Source: UBA10677 sp045654245
GTDB lineage: Bacteria; Bacillota; Clostridia; Christensenellales; Pumilibacteraceae
DNA: 23,791 bases
NCBI GenBank assembly: GCA_045654245.1
Contig: JAZOMX010000033.1
Coordinates: 1 to 23,791, forward strand
Direction: 5' to 3'
The position numbers and the translations under genes are program-made. Of the stretch, positions 1 through 8,376 are shown one piece after another. Each line of letters begins with the position of its first letter. Within the stretch, counting starts at the first letter, position 1. The notes under the pieces are model-generated. The model did not search any database. It worked only from the letters and a program-made list of their open reading frames with translations, and was not told the origin of the DNA.

Positions 1-1
1 T

Positions 2-766
2 CACCGTCAAGTTACCGCATACACGGGCGAAGTTTTACCCGCTGCTTGCTTTAACACCAACTCTTTCAGAGACTACTTTATGCGCCTTTGCGTAAAACTC
101 GCTAGAGAAACCGAAGTTGACGGATTCTTCTGGGACGAGCCCCACTACGCTATGCCTAAGTCCTATGCATCTATTACCGGTGGTAGTGGAGACGATTGGG
201 CTTGCCGTTGTCCTGAGTGCATGGCAAAGTTTAAGGCTTACTACGGCTATGAGATGCCCAAAGTAATGAACGACGACGTAAAGCAGTTCAGATGGAGAGA
301 GGCTCTCGTAATTTTGACCGAGACCAGTAAGAAACTTAAGGAAATCAATCCTAACCTCGAAATCACTTGTTGCGTACACGCTACGCTTAACACCTACTAC
401 GTAACCGAACTTCGTGGCTACGATAACTGGGATATGGTAGCGTCTTGCCCCTACTTCGACGTATTCTCTACGACGATTATCAACTGGGAACTCCCCGAGG
501 CGTTCTTCCGCGATATCACCGAGAGAACCGTTGCTATGGCTAAGAAGTACGGTAAAGAGAGTGAGAGATGGCTTATGGGCTACAACAAGCGCCCGGCTGA
601 CTTTAAGCAGGTTGATAAAGTCGTTGACCTTTACGAGGGTCTTGGCGTAGATAGACTTGCAACTTGGACTTATCGTGGTGGATACGGCACCGTAGTTGCT
701 GCTCCCAACGCTCTTGAACTTTGGGACGTAATCGGCGCTAACTACAACAGAGTACTTAAAAAATAA
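2..766 (+). CDS. TIM-barrel glycosidase-like protein, 5' end outside window
   Basis: The reading frame is open to the left edge, so only the C-terminal 254 residues are present. The first Met inside the window (position 80) lies mid-domain and is not the start. Visible features are a strand ending in a Phe-Phe-Trp-Asp-Glu-Pro motif, typical of a beta-strand end carrying acidic residues in glycosidase-like (beta/alpha)8 barrels, then a C-x-C-x2-C cluster followed by an aromatic-rich helix (YGYEMP), a pattern common in uncharacterised bacterial glycoside-hydrolase-like proteins. No signal peptide can be judged. Two Gfo/Idh/MocA-type proteins follow 22 nt downstream, so a role in carbohydrate catabolism is likely. 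The exact family and substrate are not recognised. It could also be a non-catalytic barrel protein. Confidence 0.6.
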   Translation, partial: HRQVTAYTGEVLPAACFNTNSFRDYFMRLCVKLARETEVDGFFWDEPHYAMPKSYASITGGSGDDWACRCPECMAKFKAYYGYEMPKVMNDDVKQFRWREALVILTETSKKLKEINPNLEITCCVHATLNTYYVTELRGYDNWDMVASCPYFDVFSTTIINWELPEAFFRDITERTVAMAKKYGKESERWLMGYNKRPADFKQVDKVVDLYEGLGVDRLATWTYRGGYGTVVAAPNALELWDVIGANYNRVLKK

Positions 767-788
767 CGCATAAAAGGATTTTTCAAAA

Positions 789-1526
789 ATGATTAGATGT
801 AACAGTATTAAAGAGGGCGTTGCTTCCTATCTTAAAAAAAGATATTACGACGTACCTGAATACGATATTATCCCTAGAGGCGACGGCTATTGCGAGACGA
901 TAGTCCTCTCTGACGGCAAGAAAGTCCCGTTTCTATGGTGGAGACATCACTCTAAGATTAGAGCAATCCACGGCTATGCGAATAACGACGTAAAGTCCGT
1001 TTGTTGCGTAAACGTATATTCGTTTGCAAGCGTAGACGATACTCTTCGTCAGCATATCTATCGTGAGATTGATACCGCTGAGTTTATCTTATGCTCTAAA
1101 ACGAAGAAAGTTACCGCATTTATCACGGGTGACGCTTGTAACTTAATTGCGGTTATGGAGAGCGGAGCGGTTGCAAACCTTGAACTAGGCGCAACGACGG
1201 CTAGTGGTACCGAAATTCAGTGCCAGCACCGTCTAATTACCACTCACGGTATGGCTAACGACAGAGTAGTTGACACTATGACCGTTCAGCCAGCAATCAG
1301 TCTATTCTCTGATTCGCCTCGTCCTTACACCTATACCGATACGGATAGTTATTTGTACGGACTTTCGCCTGACGACGTTGATAGAGTTTGGTTCTTGTAT
1401 AATATGTTCAAAGGCGCTGACTCGGCTGACGAGTATATCACTGACGGAAAGCACCTTGAGGCAGTAGTTGACGCCGTTTATAAATCGGCAGAAGTGTGCG
1501 CAACTTGCGAAGTGGAGGAGAAATAA
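789..1526 (+). CDS. Stand-alone Gfo/Idh/MocA C-terminal-domain-like protein
   Basis: The protein has 245 residues and no N-terminal Rossmann fold or dinucleotide-binding glycine motif. The central part (about 70-150) and the end resemble the C-terminal alpha/beta substrate-binding and dimerisation domain of Gfo/Idh/MocA oxidoreductases: a beta-rich stretch with ESGAVANLELGAT, like the family's 'enGavg.iegs' strand, and a final helix DGKHLEAVVDAVYKSAE, which matches the usual 'ea...AiyrSae' ending. An AAAGGA ribosome-binding site near 773-778 precedes the ATG. The gene ends 1 nt before a full-length Gfo/Idh/MocA gene, so the two are probably translationally coupled and may act together. The family assignment is inference. 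Without an NAD-binding domain it should not be an oxidoreductase on its own; it might be a partner subunit or a sugar-binding protein. Confidence 0.5.
   Translation: MIRCNSIKEGVASYLKKRYYDVPEYDIIPRGDGYCETIVLSDGKKVPFLWWRHHSKIRAIHGYANNDVKSVCCVNVYSFASVDDTLRQHIYREIDTAEFILCSKTKKVTAFITGDACNLIAVMESGAVANLELGATTASGTEIQCQHRLITTHGMANDRVVDTMTVQPAISLFSDSPRPYTYTDTDSYLYGLSPDDVDRVWFLYNMFKGADSADEYITDGKHLEAVVDAVYKSAEVCATCEVEEK
1514..1520 (+). promoter_or_regulatory. Shine-Dalgarno that fixes the oxidoreductase start
   Basis: GGAGGAG lies 7 nt before the ATG at 1528 and inside the last codons of the upstream gene. It argues for translational coupling and against the upstream ATG at 1468. Confidence 0.8.
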
Positions 1527-1527
1527 T

Positions 1528-2601
1528 ATGATTAAACCTATTAAGATTGCTATTCTTTCTTGTAACCACGGCCACGCAAAAGCGTACTACGGCCTTATGG
1601 ACGACCCTCTATACGAACTCGTTGCGGTATCGGTAGAGCCTGGTTATAAAGATAAAACCTATATGGAAAGACTTCCAGGTATTCCCAAATATGATAGTGA
1701 CGAAGAACTTTACGCTAATCACCCCGACATTGAGGCGGTAGTAGTGGGTAGTGCGAACAGAAAACACTTCGAACAAGTTAAGGTTGCTTGCGAAAAGGGA
1801 CTTCACATTATGTCTATGAAAGTTCCTACCTTCGACCTTGAAGAATACCGTCAAATGAAGGAACTCACTCAAAAAGCAGGCGTAGTATTCAAGGTAGAAC
1901 TTGAAATGCGTCACCACGCCGAGATTTTCAGAGTTAAAGAACTTATCGAACAAGGCGCAATCGGAGAGCCTCTCTCTATTACTATGCTTAACTACTCGCA
2001 CAACCCCGTTTGGTGGAGACCTTGGCAGGCTTCCCCCGAAGAGAGTTGGGGTAAACGCGTTCGCTTGCGTCCCGGCGAGGATAGATTTAGAGGTGGCGCT
2101 CTTGCTGACCACCCCCACGTGTTCGACGCAATCCGTCTAGTAACGGGTAGTTCGTACGACACCGTATTCGCTGAGGTTGCTCCTAATATGCGTGATATCG
2201 AGACGGAGGACCTTATCCACGTTATCGGTAAACTCAAAAACGGTATGACTTACTCGATTGACCCGTCTTACGCTAACAACGAGTACAAAGTAGTTCGTAT
2301 GTACGACTGGGAGAAATATCCCCGTTGCGTAGAAGTTACTATGAACGTAGTTGGAACGAAGGGTACGATTTTGGCCGACGTTTACGGCAGAGCGTACTAT
2401 TTCCAAGGCGGTGGCCACGGCGATTACCTCGTTCACGGTACTGGTCATCCGGGCGGATGGAACAGACAAATGGATGAGTTCTATCATTGTGTTCGTGACG
2501 GAGAAAAGCCTGAGGTTGGTCTTATTGAGCACGAAGAAACGATTAGAGCGATGAACGCTGCATACGATTCGATTACTACTGGAAAAGTAATCAAAATGTA
2601 A
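1528..2601 (+). CDS. Gfo/Idh/MocA family oxidoreductase
   Basis: This is a 357-residue NAD(P)-dependent sugar or cyclitol dehydrogenase-like protein. The N-terminal Rossmann fold begins IKIAILSCNHGHAKAY. The usual EKP motif at the end of the fold appears as MKVP (Lys98), and the C-terminal domain carries GGALADHPHVFD (Asp194, His197, Asp200), corresponding to the family's GGxxxDxxxHxxD active-site segment. The start is the ATG at 1528, because a strong GGAGGAG lies at 1514-1520 inside the end of the preceding gene; an upstream in-frame ATG at 1468 would add 20 residues the family lacks. It is the last gene of the operon and is followed by a terminator. Substrate cannot be deduced, but the neighbours suggest an oxidised or modified sugar. 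Confidence 0.85.
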   Translation: MIKPIKIAILSCNHGHAKAYYGLMDDPLYELVAVSVEPGYKDKTYMERLPGIPKYDSDEELYANHPDIEAVVVGSANRKHFEQVKVACEKGLHIMSMKVPTFDLEEYRQMKELTQKAGVVFKVELEMRHHAEIFRVKELIEQGAIGEPLSITMLNYSHNPVWWRPWQASPEESWGKRVRLRPGEDRFRGGALADHPHVFDAIRLVTGSSYDTVFAEVAPNMRDIETEDLIHVIGKLKNGMTYSIDPSYANNEYKVVRMYDWEKYPRCVEVTMNVVGTKGTILADVYGRAYYFQGGGHGDYLVHGTGHPGGWNRQMDEFYHCVRDGEKPEVGLIEHEETIRAMNAAYDSITTGKVIKM

Positions 2602-2618
2602 GCAAAACCAAAACGATT

Positions 2619-2660
2619 ATTAGCCTTTCGGAGTAATACCGAGAGGCTAATTTTTTATTT
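2619..2660 (+). terminator. Intrinsic terminator of the sugar operon
   Basis: A stem of ATTAGCC plus TTTCGG pairs with CCGAGA plus GGCTAAT around the loop AGTAATA, with one G-U wobble, followed by TTTTTTATTT. It lies 17 nt after the oxidoreductase stop codon. Confidence 0.88.
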
Positions 2661-2743
2661 TTCGGCGTTGTTTTTCTTATATGCTCTCAAAAAACGGCTA
2701 GGTTATGTCGAGAAAAGTCTTTTCGCGTAATTTTGAGGCATTT

Positions 2744-2770
2744 TTGACGGCTAAAACGGCATAGTATAAA
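2744..2770 (+). promoter_or_regulatory. Possible upstream gyrB promoter
   Basis: TTGACG (2744-2749) and TATAAA (2765-2770) are separated by 15 bp, a short spacer. It would lie upstream of the better gyrB promoter. Weak candidate. Confidence 0.3.
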
Positions 2771-2810
2771 AATAAGGGGAGAAAAAAATCGTATAAATTA
2801 TGCAAAATAC

Positions 2811-2839
2811 TTTATTTTTTTTGATTATTATGGTATAAT
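2811..2839 (+). promoter_or_regulatory. gyrB promoter, extended -10
   Basis: A perfect TATAAT lies at 2834-2839, preceded by TGG, giving the extended -10 form TGnTATAAT. The -35 at the right distance is only TTTATT (2811-2816). Transcription would start near 2846, giving a leader of about 24 nt with AAAGGAG at 2857-2863, 6 nt before the gyrB ATG. Confidence 0.7.
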
Positions 2840-2869
2840 CTATATAAGCAAATTATAAAGGAGATTGTT

Positions 2870-4774
2870 ATGCCCACAAAGGTAGATAACGCTTACGAGA
2901 GTAGTGAAATACAAGTCCTAGAAGGACTAGAACCGGTTAGAAAAAGACCGGGTATGTATATCGGTTCTACCGACGAGAGAGGACTTCACCACCTTATCGT
3001 CGAAATCGTTGACAACAGCGTTGACGAGGCGCTTGCAGGCTATTGCGACACCATCACCGTAGAGATTACGAAAGAAGGAGCAGTTGCTATTACCGACAAC
3101 GGAAGAGGAATTCCTATTGATATTCACCCCACGGAGAAAGTATCTGCCGTGCAAGTAGTTTTGACCAAACTACACGCAGGTGGAAAATTCGGCGGTGGCG
3201 GATATAAGGTTTCGGGCGGACTGCACGGCGTTGGACTTTCGGTAGTTAACGCTCTTTCAGAGTGGCTAGAAGTTGAGGTTAGAAAGAACGGCAAGATTCA
3301 TCGTCAGCGTTATATGCGTGGCGTACCTATGCGCGAACTAGCGGTAGTAGGCGACACCACCGAGACGGGAACGAAAGTTACCTTCTACCCCGACGACGAG
3401 ATTTTCGAGACGATAGAGTTTTCTTACGATACGATAAGAACTCGTCTTCGCGAAGTTGCGTACCTAAATAAGGGCATTTGTATTAACCTAATCGATAATC
3501 GCCCCGAAAAGGAGAGAAACGAGACTTTTAAGTACGACGGTGGAATTTTGGACTTCGTAGATTACCTAAACAGAGCAAAGACTACGATTTTCCCTGCGTC
3601 TTTGTATATCGAGCAAGAAGTAAAGAGCAACTACGTCGAAATCGCTATTCAGTACAACGACTCGTATAACGAGACTATGTATTCTTATGCGAACAATATT
3701 AACACCGAAGAGGGTGGAACGCACCTCGTTGGTTTTAAGAACGCGTTAACGAGAGTTCTTAACGACTACGCTCATAAAGAAAGACTAGTTAAGGACGACT
3801 TTAAACTCACGGGCGAAGACGTAAGAGAAGGTCTTACGGCGATTATTTCAGTTAAACTAGAAGAGCCTCAATTCGAAGGACAAACCAAGACTAAACTTGG
3901 TAACTCGGAAATGAGAGGAATAGTGGAGAAAGTTCTAATTGAAGGACTTGGCACTTACCTTGAAGAAAATCCGAGAGAGGCTAAAGAACTCATTATGAAG
4001 ACGGTAACGGCGCAAAAGGCGAGGGATGCTGCGCGCGCCGCTAGAGAATCGACGAGAAGAAAGGGCGCTCTCGAATCGACGACGCTCCCCGGTAAACTTT
4101 CCGATTGTACGGATAGAGACGCTAGCCATTGTGAAATCTACCTCGTAGAGGGAGACTCCGCAGGCGGAACGGCAAAATCTGGAAGAGACCGTCGTTTCCA
4201 AGCAATCCTACCTTTGCGTGGAAAAATTCTAAACGTTGAAAAAGCCCGTCTTACGCGCGTTATGGAGAATGCCGAGATTAGAGCGATGATAACCGCTTTC
4301 GGTTGCGGAATAGGCGAAGAATTCGACGAGAAGAAACTTCGTTACGACAAGATTATTTGTATGACTGATGCCGACGTGGACGGCTCGCATATTAGAATTT
4401 TGCTACTTACCTTCTTCTTCCGTTTTATGCGTCCGCTAATCGAACTTGGACACGTTTATATCGCTCAACCGCCTCTATATAAGTTGACGAAAGGCAAACA
4501 AGTAGAGTATTGCTATACCGACGAAGAACTTAAAGAGGGTATAGAAAGACTAGGAAAACCCGACGTACAGCGTTATAAAGGTCTAGGCGAAATGAACGCT
4601 AACCAACTTTGGGAGACGACTATGGACCCGCAAAGTAGAGTATTATTGCAAGTAACTATGCAAGACGCTGCGGAGGCTGACCAACTCTTTACGGTGCTTA
4701 TGGGTGAAGTACCCGAACTTCGTAGGCAGTTTATCGAAGAAAACGCAACGCTCGTAAAAGAACTTGATATCTAA
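2870..4774 (+). CDS. gyrB: DNA gyrase subunit B
   Basis: The 634-residue ATPase subunit of type IIA topoisomerase uses ATP hydrolysis with GyrA to introduce negative supercoils. The GHKL ATPase is at the N-terminus: EIVDNSVDEALAG (Asn49), DNGRGIP (76-82) and the GGLHGVGLSVVNALS lid (116-130). The TOPRIM domain carries EGDSAGG (Glu427) and the metal-binding DADVD (Asp500, Asp502, Asp504). Its length is that of a Gram-positive GyrB, without the proteobacterial insert. AAAGGAG precedes the ATG and tandem TAA TAA stops end the gene. gyrA follows after 15 nt, so the two subunits are co-transcribed. dnaA and recF, frequent gyrB neighbours, are absent here. ParE is the alternative name for close relatives, but adjacency to the gyrA-like gene and the motif set favour gyrase. 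Confidence 0.95.
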   Translation: MPTKVDNAYESSEIQVLEGLEPVRKRPGMYIGSTDERGLHHLIVEIVDNSVDEALAGYCDTITVEITKEGAVAITDNGRGIPIDIHPTEKVSAVQVVLTKLHAGGKFGGGGYKVSGGLHGVGLSVVNALSEWLEVEVRKNGKIHRQRYMRGVPMRELAVVGDTTETGTKVTFYPDDEIFETIEFSYDTIRTRLREVAYLNKGICINLIDNRPEKERNETFKYDGGILDFVDYLNRAKTTIFPASLYIEQEVKSNYVEIAIQYNDSYNETMYSYANNINTEEGGTHLVGFKNALTRVLNDYAHKERLVKDDFKLTGEDVREGLTAIISVKLEEPQFEGQTKTKLGNSEMRGIVEKVLIEGLGTYLEENPREAKELIMKTVTAQKARDAARAARESTRRKGALESTTLPGKLSDCTDRDASHCEIYLVEGDSAGGTAKSGRDRRFQAILPLRGKILNVEKARLTRVMENAEIRAMITAFGCGIGEEFDEKKLRYDKIICMTDADVDGSHIRILLLTFFFRFMRPLIELGHVYIAQPPLYKLTKGKQVEYCYTDEELKEGIERLGKPDVQRYKGLGEMNANQLWETTMDPQSRVLLQVTMQDAAEADQLFTVLMGEVPELRRQFIEENATLVKELDI

Positions 4775-4789
4775 TAAGAGGATAGAGTT

Positions 4790-7306
4790 ATGGCGGAAAA
4801 AAACGACAATATAAAAGAAATAATAGATAAATCGAAAATCGTCAAAGTCGAGGTTAACGACGAGATTAAAAAATCGTTTATAGCATACGCTATGGCGGTT
4901 AACGTGTCTCGTGCAATTCCCGACGTAAGAGACGGTCTAAAACCCGTTCAGAGAAGAATTTTGTATTCTATGAGCGAACTAAACCTATGGAACAATCAGC
5001 CCACTCGTAAGTGCGCGCGTATCGTCGGTGACTGTATGGGTAAGTACCACCCCCACGGCGATAGTTCCGTTTATTTAGCGTTAGTTCGTCTTGCGCAAGA
5101 CTTCTCAATTCGTTGCCCCCTAGTAGAGGGACAGGGTAACTTCGGTTCTGTGGACGGAGACCCACCGGCAGCACAGCGTTATACCGAGGCAAGACTAACC
5201 AAAATCGCGTCTGAAATGTTACGCGACCTTGATAAAGAAACGATTGACTGGTATCCTAACTTTGACGATACGCTTTCTCAACCCACCGTACTCCCCGCGC
5301 GTTTTCCCAACCTTTTGGTAAACGGAAGTGACGGTATTGCGGTAGGTATGGCTACGAATATTCCTCCCCACAACCTTGGAGAGGTAATTTCGGCTACGAT
5401 AGCGCTTATCGACAATCCCGATATTACCGTTGACGAACTTATGGATTACGTTCCTGCGCCCGACTACCCGACTGGTGGTAGAATTATGGGCAGAATGCGT
5501 ATTCGCCAAGCGTATAAGACGGGTAAAGGCGGTATCGTAGTAAGAGCGAAAACGGAGATTGAAGAGGCTGAAAACGGCAAGCACCGTATCGTAGTAACCG
5601 AACTCCCGTATCAAGTAAACAAGTCCGAACTCATTAAGACTATGGCCGAACTAGTTAAGGACAAGAAAGTCGAGGGTATTTCGGATATTAGAGAAGAGTC
5701 GGACAAGGACGGTATGAGAATCGTAATCGACGTAAAGCGCGACGCTCAACCCCAAGTAGTGCTAAATATGTTATTTAAGCACACCGATTTGCAAGTTTCG
5801 GGCGGTATTATATTCCTAGCGCTCGTTGACGGCGAACCCAAAATTTTGAATCTTAAAGATATGCTCTATCACTATCTAGAGCATCAAAAGGACGTAATCG
5901 TAAGAAGAACGAAGTTCGACTTAGGCAAGGCGGAAGAACGCGAGCATATTCTAAAAGGTTTGCTTATTGCTCTTACCAACATTGACGAAGTTATCGAGAT
6001 TATCAAGAAAAGTAAGGATAAATACGAGGCGTCTGCTAACCTAATCGAGGCTTTCGTGCTTACCGAAAAGCAGGCTGGCGCAATCCTAGAGATGAGACTC
6101 CAACGCCTTACCGGTTTAGAGGTAGAGGGAATTAAGAACGAACTTGCTGAAATCGAGGCTAAAATCGCTGATTACCGTGATATCTTGGCTAAACCCGAAA
6201 GAGTTATGGAGATTATCAAGACGGAGATTACCGAGATTAAGGACAAGTACGACACGCCGAGAAGAAGTGAACTTTGCGTAGATTACGACGAGATTGATAT
6301 CGGCGACCTAATCGACAGAGAAGACGTCGTTATATCTATGACGCACTCGGGCTACGTAAAACGTATGCCCGTTACCGAGTATAAGGCTCAACACCGTGGC
6401 GGTATGGGTGTTACGGCGCACAAGACGAAAGACGAAGACTTCGTTGAAAATATGTTCGTAACTTGCACGCACGACGACCTAATGTTCTTCACGAACGCTG
6501 GTAGAGCGTACGTAATTAAGGCGTACGAAGTTCCCGAGGCGGAGCGTACGGCAAGAGGCAGAGCAATCGTAAATCTTCTCCAACTTCAACCGGGCGAGCG
6601 AGTTAACGCTATTATCCCCGTAAAAGAGAACAGCGGAAGAGAAGGTTACCTAATGCTTGCGACCAAGCAAGGTCTAGTTAAGCGTACTGCGTTTAGTGAG
6701 TTTGAGTCGGTAAGAAAAGTAGGTAAGATTGCAATCACGCTCAACGAGGGCGACGAACTCATTTCGGCGCAAATTATCGGCGATAAAGACCAAGTATTGC
6801 TTGCAAGTTCTGCAGGAAAGTGCATAAGATTTGACTCGAGTGACGTTCGTCCTACGGGAAGAAATTCTATGGGCGTACGCTCGATTAGAATAAACGAGGA
6901 CGATTTCGTAGTCGATATGGCGATTATTCGCGAGGGAAGTACGCAAGAAGTGTTCACGATTTCCGAGAACGGTTTTGGAAAGCGTAGCGACCTTGACGAT
7001 TACCGCGTTCAGTCGAGAGCAGGTAAAGGCTCTATGGCTGGTAAGTTTGATGAAAAGACGGGCAGACTCGTTAACCTCAAACTCATATCTCCCGGCGACG
7101 ACATTATGCTTATTGCCGACAACGGAATTATTATTAGAATTAAGTCCGAGGAAATTTCCAAGATTTCTCGTAACACAAAGGGCGTGCGCATTATGCGTAT
7201 GAAAGGCGAGGGTAGCGTAGTTTGCGTTGCCGTTGCGCCTCCCGAGCCCGTAGAAAGCGAGGAAACGGCAGTAGCGCAAGAAGTAATGCCTACGGAAGAA
7301 AACTAA
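4790..7306 (+). CDS. gyrA: DNA gyrase subunit A
   Basis: The 838-residue breakage-reunion subunit carries the catalytic tyrosine in RYTEARL (Tyr131), after the winged-helix segment KYHPHGDSSVY. The C-terminal beta-pinwheel has a GyrA box read as QHRGGMG (534-540); the canonical form is Q(R/K)RGG(R/K)G, so two of seven positions are altered. The tail is acidic (PPEPVESEE onward), as in supercoiling gyrases. In the quinolone-resistance region Ser92 matches E. coli Ser83, but the position of E. coli Asp87 is Leu96 instead of Asp/Glu. AGAGGAT precedes the ATG. A methyltransferase gene starts 6 nt after its stop. A ParC identity is possible given the degenerate box but less likely beside gyrB. Confidence 0.93.
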   Translation: MAEKNDNIKEIIDKSKIVKVEVNDEIKKSFIAYAMAVNVSRAIPDVRDGLKPVQRRILYSMSELNLWNNQPTRKCARIVGDCMGKYHPHGDSSVYLALVRLAQDFSIRCPLVEGQGNFGSVDGDPPAAQRYTEARLTKIASEMLRDLDKETIDWYPNFDDTLSQPTVLPARFPNLLVNGSDGIAVGMATNIPPHNLGEVISATIALIDNPDITVDELMDYVPAPDYPTGGRIMGRMRIRQAYKTGKGGIVVRAKTEIEEAENGKHRIVVTELPYQVNKSELIKTMAELVKDKKVEGISDIREESDKDGMRIVIDVKRDAQPQVVLNMLFKHTDLQVSGGIIFLALVDGEPKILNLKDMLYHYLEHQKDVIVRRTKFDLGKAEEREHILKGLLIALTNIDEVIEIIKKSKDKYEASANLIEAFVLTEKQAGAILEMRLQRLTGLEVEGIKNELAEIEAKIADYRDILAKPERVMEIIKTEITEIKDKYDTPRRSELCVDYDEIDIGDLIDREDVVISMTHSGYVKRMPVTEYKAQHRGGMGVTAHKTKDEDFVENMFVTCTHDDLMFFTNAGRAYVIKAYEVPEAERTARGRAIVNLLQLQPGERVNAIIPVKENSGREGYLMLATKQGLVKRTAFSEFESVRKVGKIAITLNEGDELISAQIIGDKDQVLLASSAGKCIRFDSSDVRPTGRNSMGVRSIRINEDDFVVDMAIIREGSTQEVFTISENGFGKRSDLDDYRVQSRAGKGSMAGKFDEKTGRLVNLKLISPGDDIMLIADNGIIIRIKSEEISKISRNTKGVRIMRMKGEGSVVCVAVAPPEPVESEETAVAQEVMPTEEN

Positions 7307-7312
7307 AAAATA

Positions 7313-8230
7313 ATGGCTCAGTCGAAGAGAAATAAAACTTTGACTCTGACCGAGGAAGAAACGCTTCGATATTTAAGTCGTTGCGTTTCTTCGGCGGTTA
7401 TAGAGAAAGGAAATATCGTAGGTAAAACGGTGTGGGCGGACTCGTTTGAGGTTGCTCCTCTTTTGCCAACCGAATTCGTTGACCTTATGATAGTTGACCC
7501 TCCGTACAATATGAACAAAGCGTTCGGCGTAGAAGGCTTTAAGAAAGTCAGCGACGAAGAATACCGCGTTTTTACTAAAAAATGGATTGAGGCGTTTTTG
7601 CCGTCGCTAAAAAAGAACGCTAGCGTTTACGTTTGTTGTGACTGGGAGAGCGGTACGATAATCGCTGAAGAACTTAAGAAATACTTCGTTATTCGCAACC
7701 GTATTACTTGGCAAAGGGAAAAGGGAAGAGGGGCGAAATCAAACTGGAAAAACGGTATGGAAGATATTTACTTTTGTACCCTTTCGGACGAGTACGCCTT
7801 TAATCTAGACGCCGTAAAACAAAGACGGAAAGTGCTTGCTCCTTACCGTGAGGACGGAAAACCGAAAGACTGGTTTATTCTTGACGGCGAAAAATATCGT
7901 GATACTTGCCCGTCGAACTTTTGGGACGATATTACCGTGCCGTACTGGTCAATGAGCGAAAACACTCCTCATCCTACGCAAAAGCCTGAAAAATTGCTTG
8001 CTAAACTCATTTTGGCGTCTAGTAACGAAGGCGACCTCGTGTTCGACCCGTTCGGTGGAAGTGGAAGTACCGTCGTTACCGCTAAAAAACTCGGACGAAA
8101 TTATTTTTCTATCGAGCGTGAGAGTTCTTTTTGCGCTCTAACCGAGAAAAGGCTTTCTCTAGCCGACGAAGATAAGACGATACAAGGTATGATTGACGGT
8201 GTATTTTACGCTAGAGGATGCAAGAAATAA
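7313..8230 (+). CDS. Beta-class DNA methyltransferase, likely N6-adenine
   Basis: The protein (305 residues) transfers a methyl group from S-adenosylmethionine to an exocyclic amine in DNA. Motif IV, DPPY (62-65), comes before motif I, DPFGGSGST (245-253), the order of the beta class; DPPY in this class is usually found in m6A enzymes. The HPTQKP segment (220-225) preceding motif I is typical. The central region, from about residue 128 to 200 (Arg/Lys/Gly/Trp-rich near 134-150), should contain target recognition; the target is unknown. There is no clear Shine-Dalgarno: the ATG is 6 nt after the gyrA stop, so translation probably depends on coupling to gyrA. No restriction endonuclease is visible on either side, so it looks like an orphan methyltransferase that could act in replication timing or gene control, or the remnant of a restriction system. 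Confidence 0.88.
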   Translation: MAQSKRNKTLTLTEEETLRYLSRCVSSAVIEKGNIVGKTVWADSFEVAPLLPTEFVDLMIVDPPYNMNKAFGVEGFKKVSDEEYRVFTKKWIEAFLPSLKKNASVYVCCDWESGTIIAEELKKYFVIRNRITWQREKGRGAKSNWKNGMEDIYFCTLSDEYAFNLDAVKQRRKVLAPYREDGKPKDWFILDGEKYRDTCPSNFWDDITVPYWSMSENTPHPTQKPEKLLAKLILASSNEGDLVFDPFGGSGSTVVTAKKLGRNYFSIERESSFCALTEKRLSLADEDKTIQGMIDGVFYARGCKK

Positions 8231-8294
8231 TCGTTAAAAAAACGAAAATTCGAGCAAATAAAACCTTATATTTATTAAAAATGCGGTTTTTAGT

Positions 8295-8323
8295 TTGATT
8301 TTTCTAAAATTTAATGTTATAAT
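8295..8323 (+). promoter_or_regulatory. Promoter of the Rho-like gene
   Basis: TTGATT (8295-8300) and TATAAT (8318-8323) are separated by exactly 17 bp, with a TGT extension before the -10. The predicted start near 8330 leaves a leader of about 47 nt with AGGAG at 8364-8368. It is among the strongest-looking promoters in the window. Confidence 0.85.
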
Positions 8324-8376
8324 TATAGGGATAAATCGTATAAAACTACATTTGCGGTTTAATAGGAGACCTATTT

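Noticed and set aside
1468..1527. Upstream start for the Gfo/Idh/MocA oxidoreductase
   Set aside because: It would add 20 residues overlapping the previous gene; the strong GGAGGAG serves the ATG at 1528.
1609..2118. Long minus-strand frame inside the oxidoreductase gene, and similar antisense frames in gyrA, the Rho-like gene, secA and the symporter gene
   Set aside because: They lie antisense to well-supported genes, have no ribosome-binding site and no recognisable protein features.
2690..2702. A 13-base match, AAAAACGGCTAGG, shared with 21129-21141
   Set aside because: A few such matches are expected by chance in a window this size, and the flanks differ.
2821..2826. TTGATT as the -35 of the gyrB promoter
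   Set aside because: It is only 7 bp from the TATAAT, too close for a -35.
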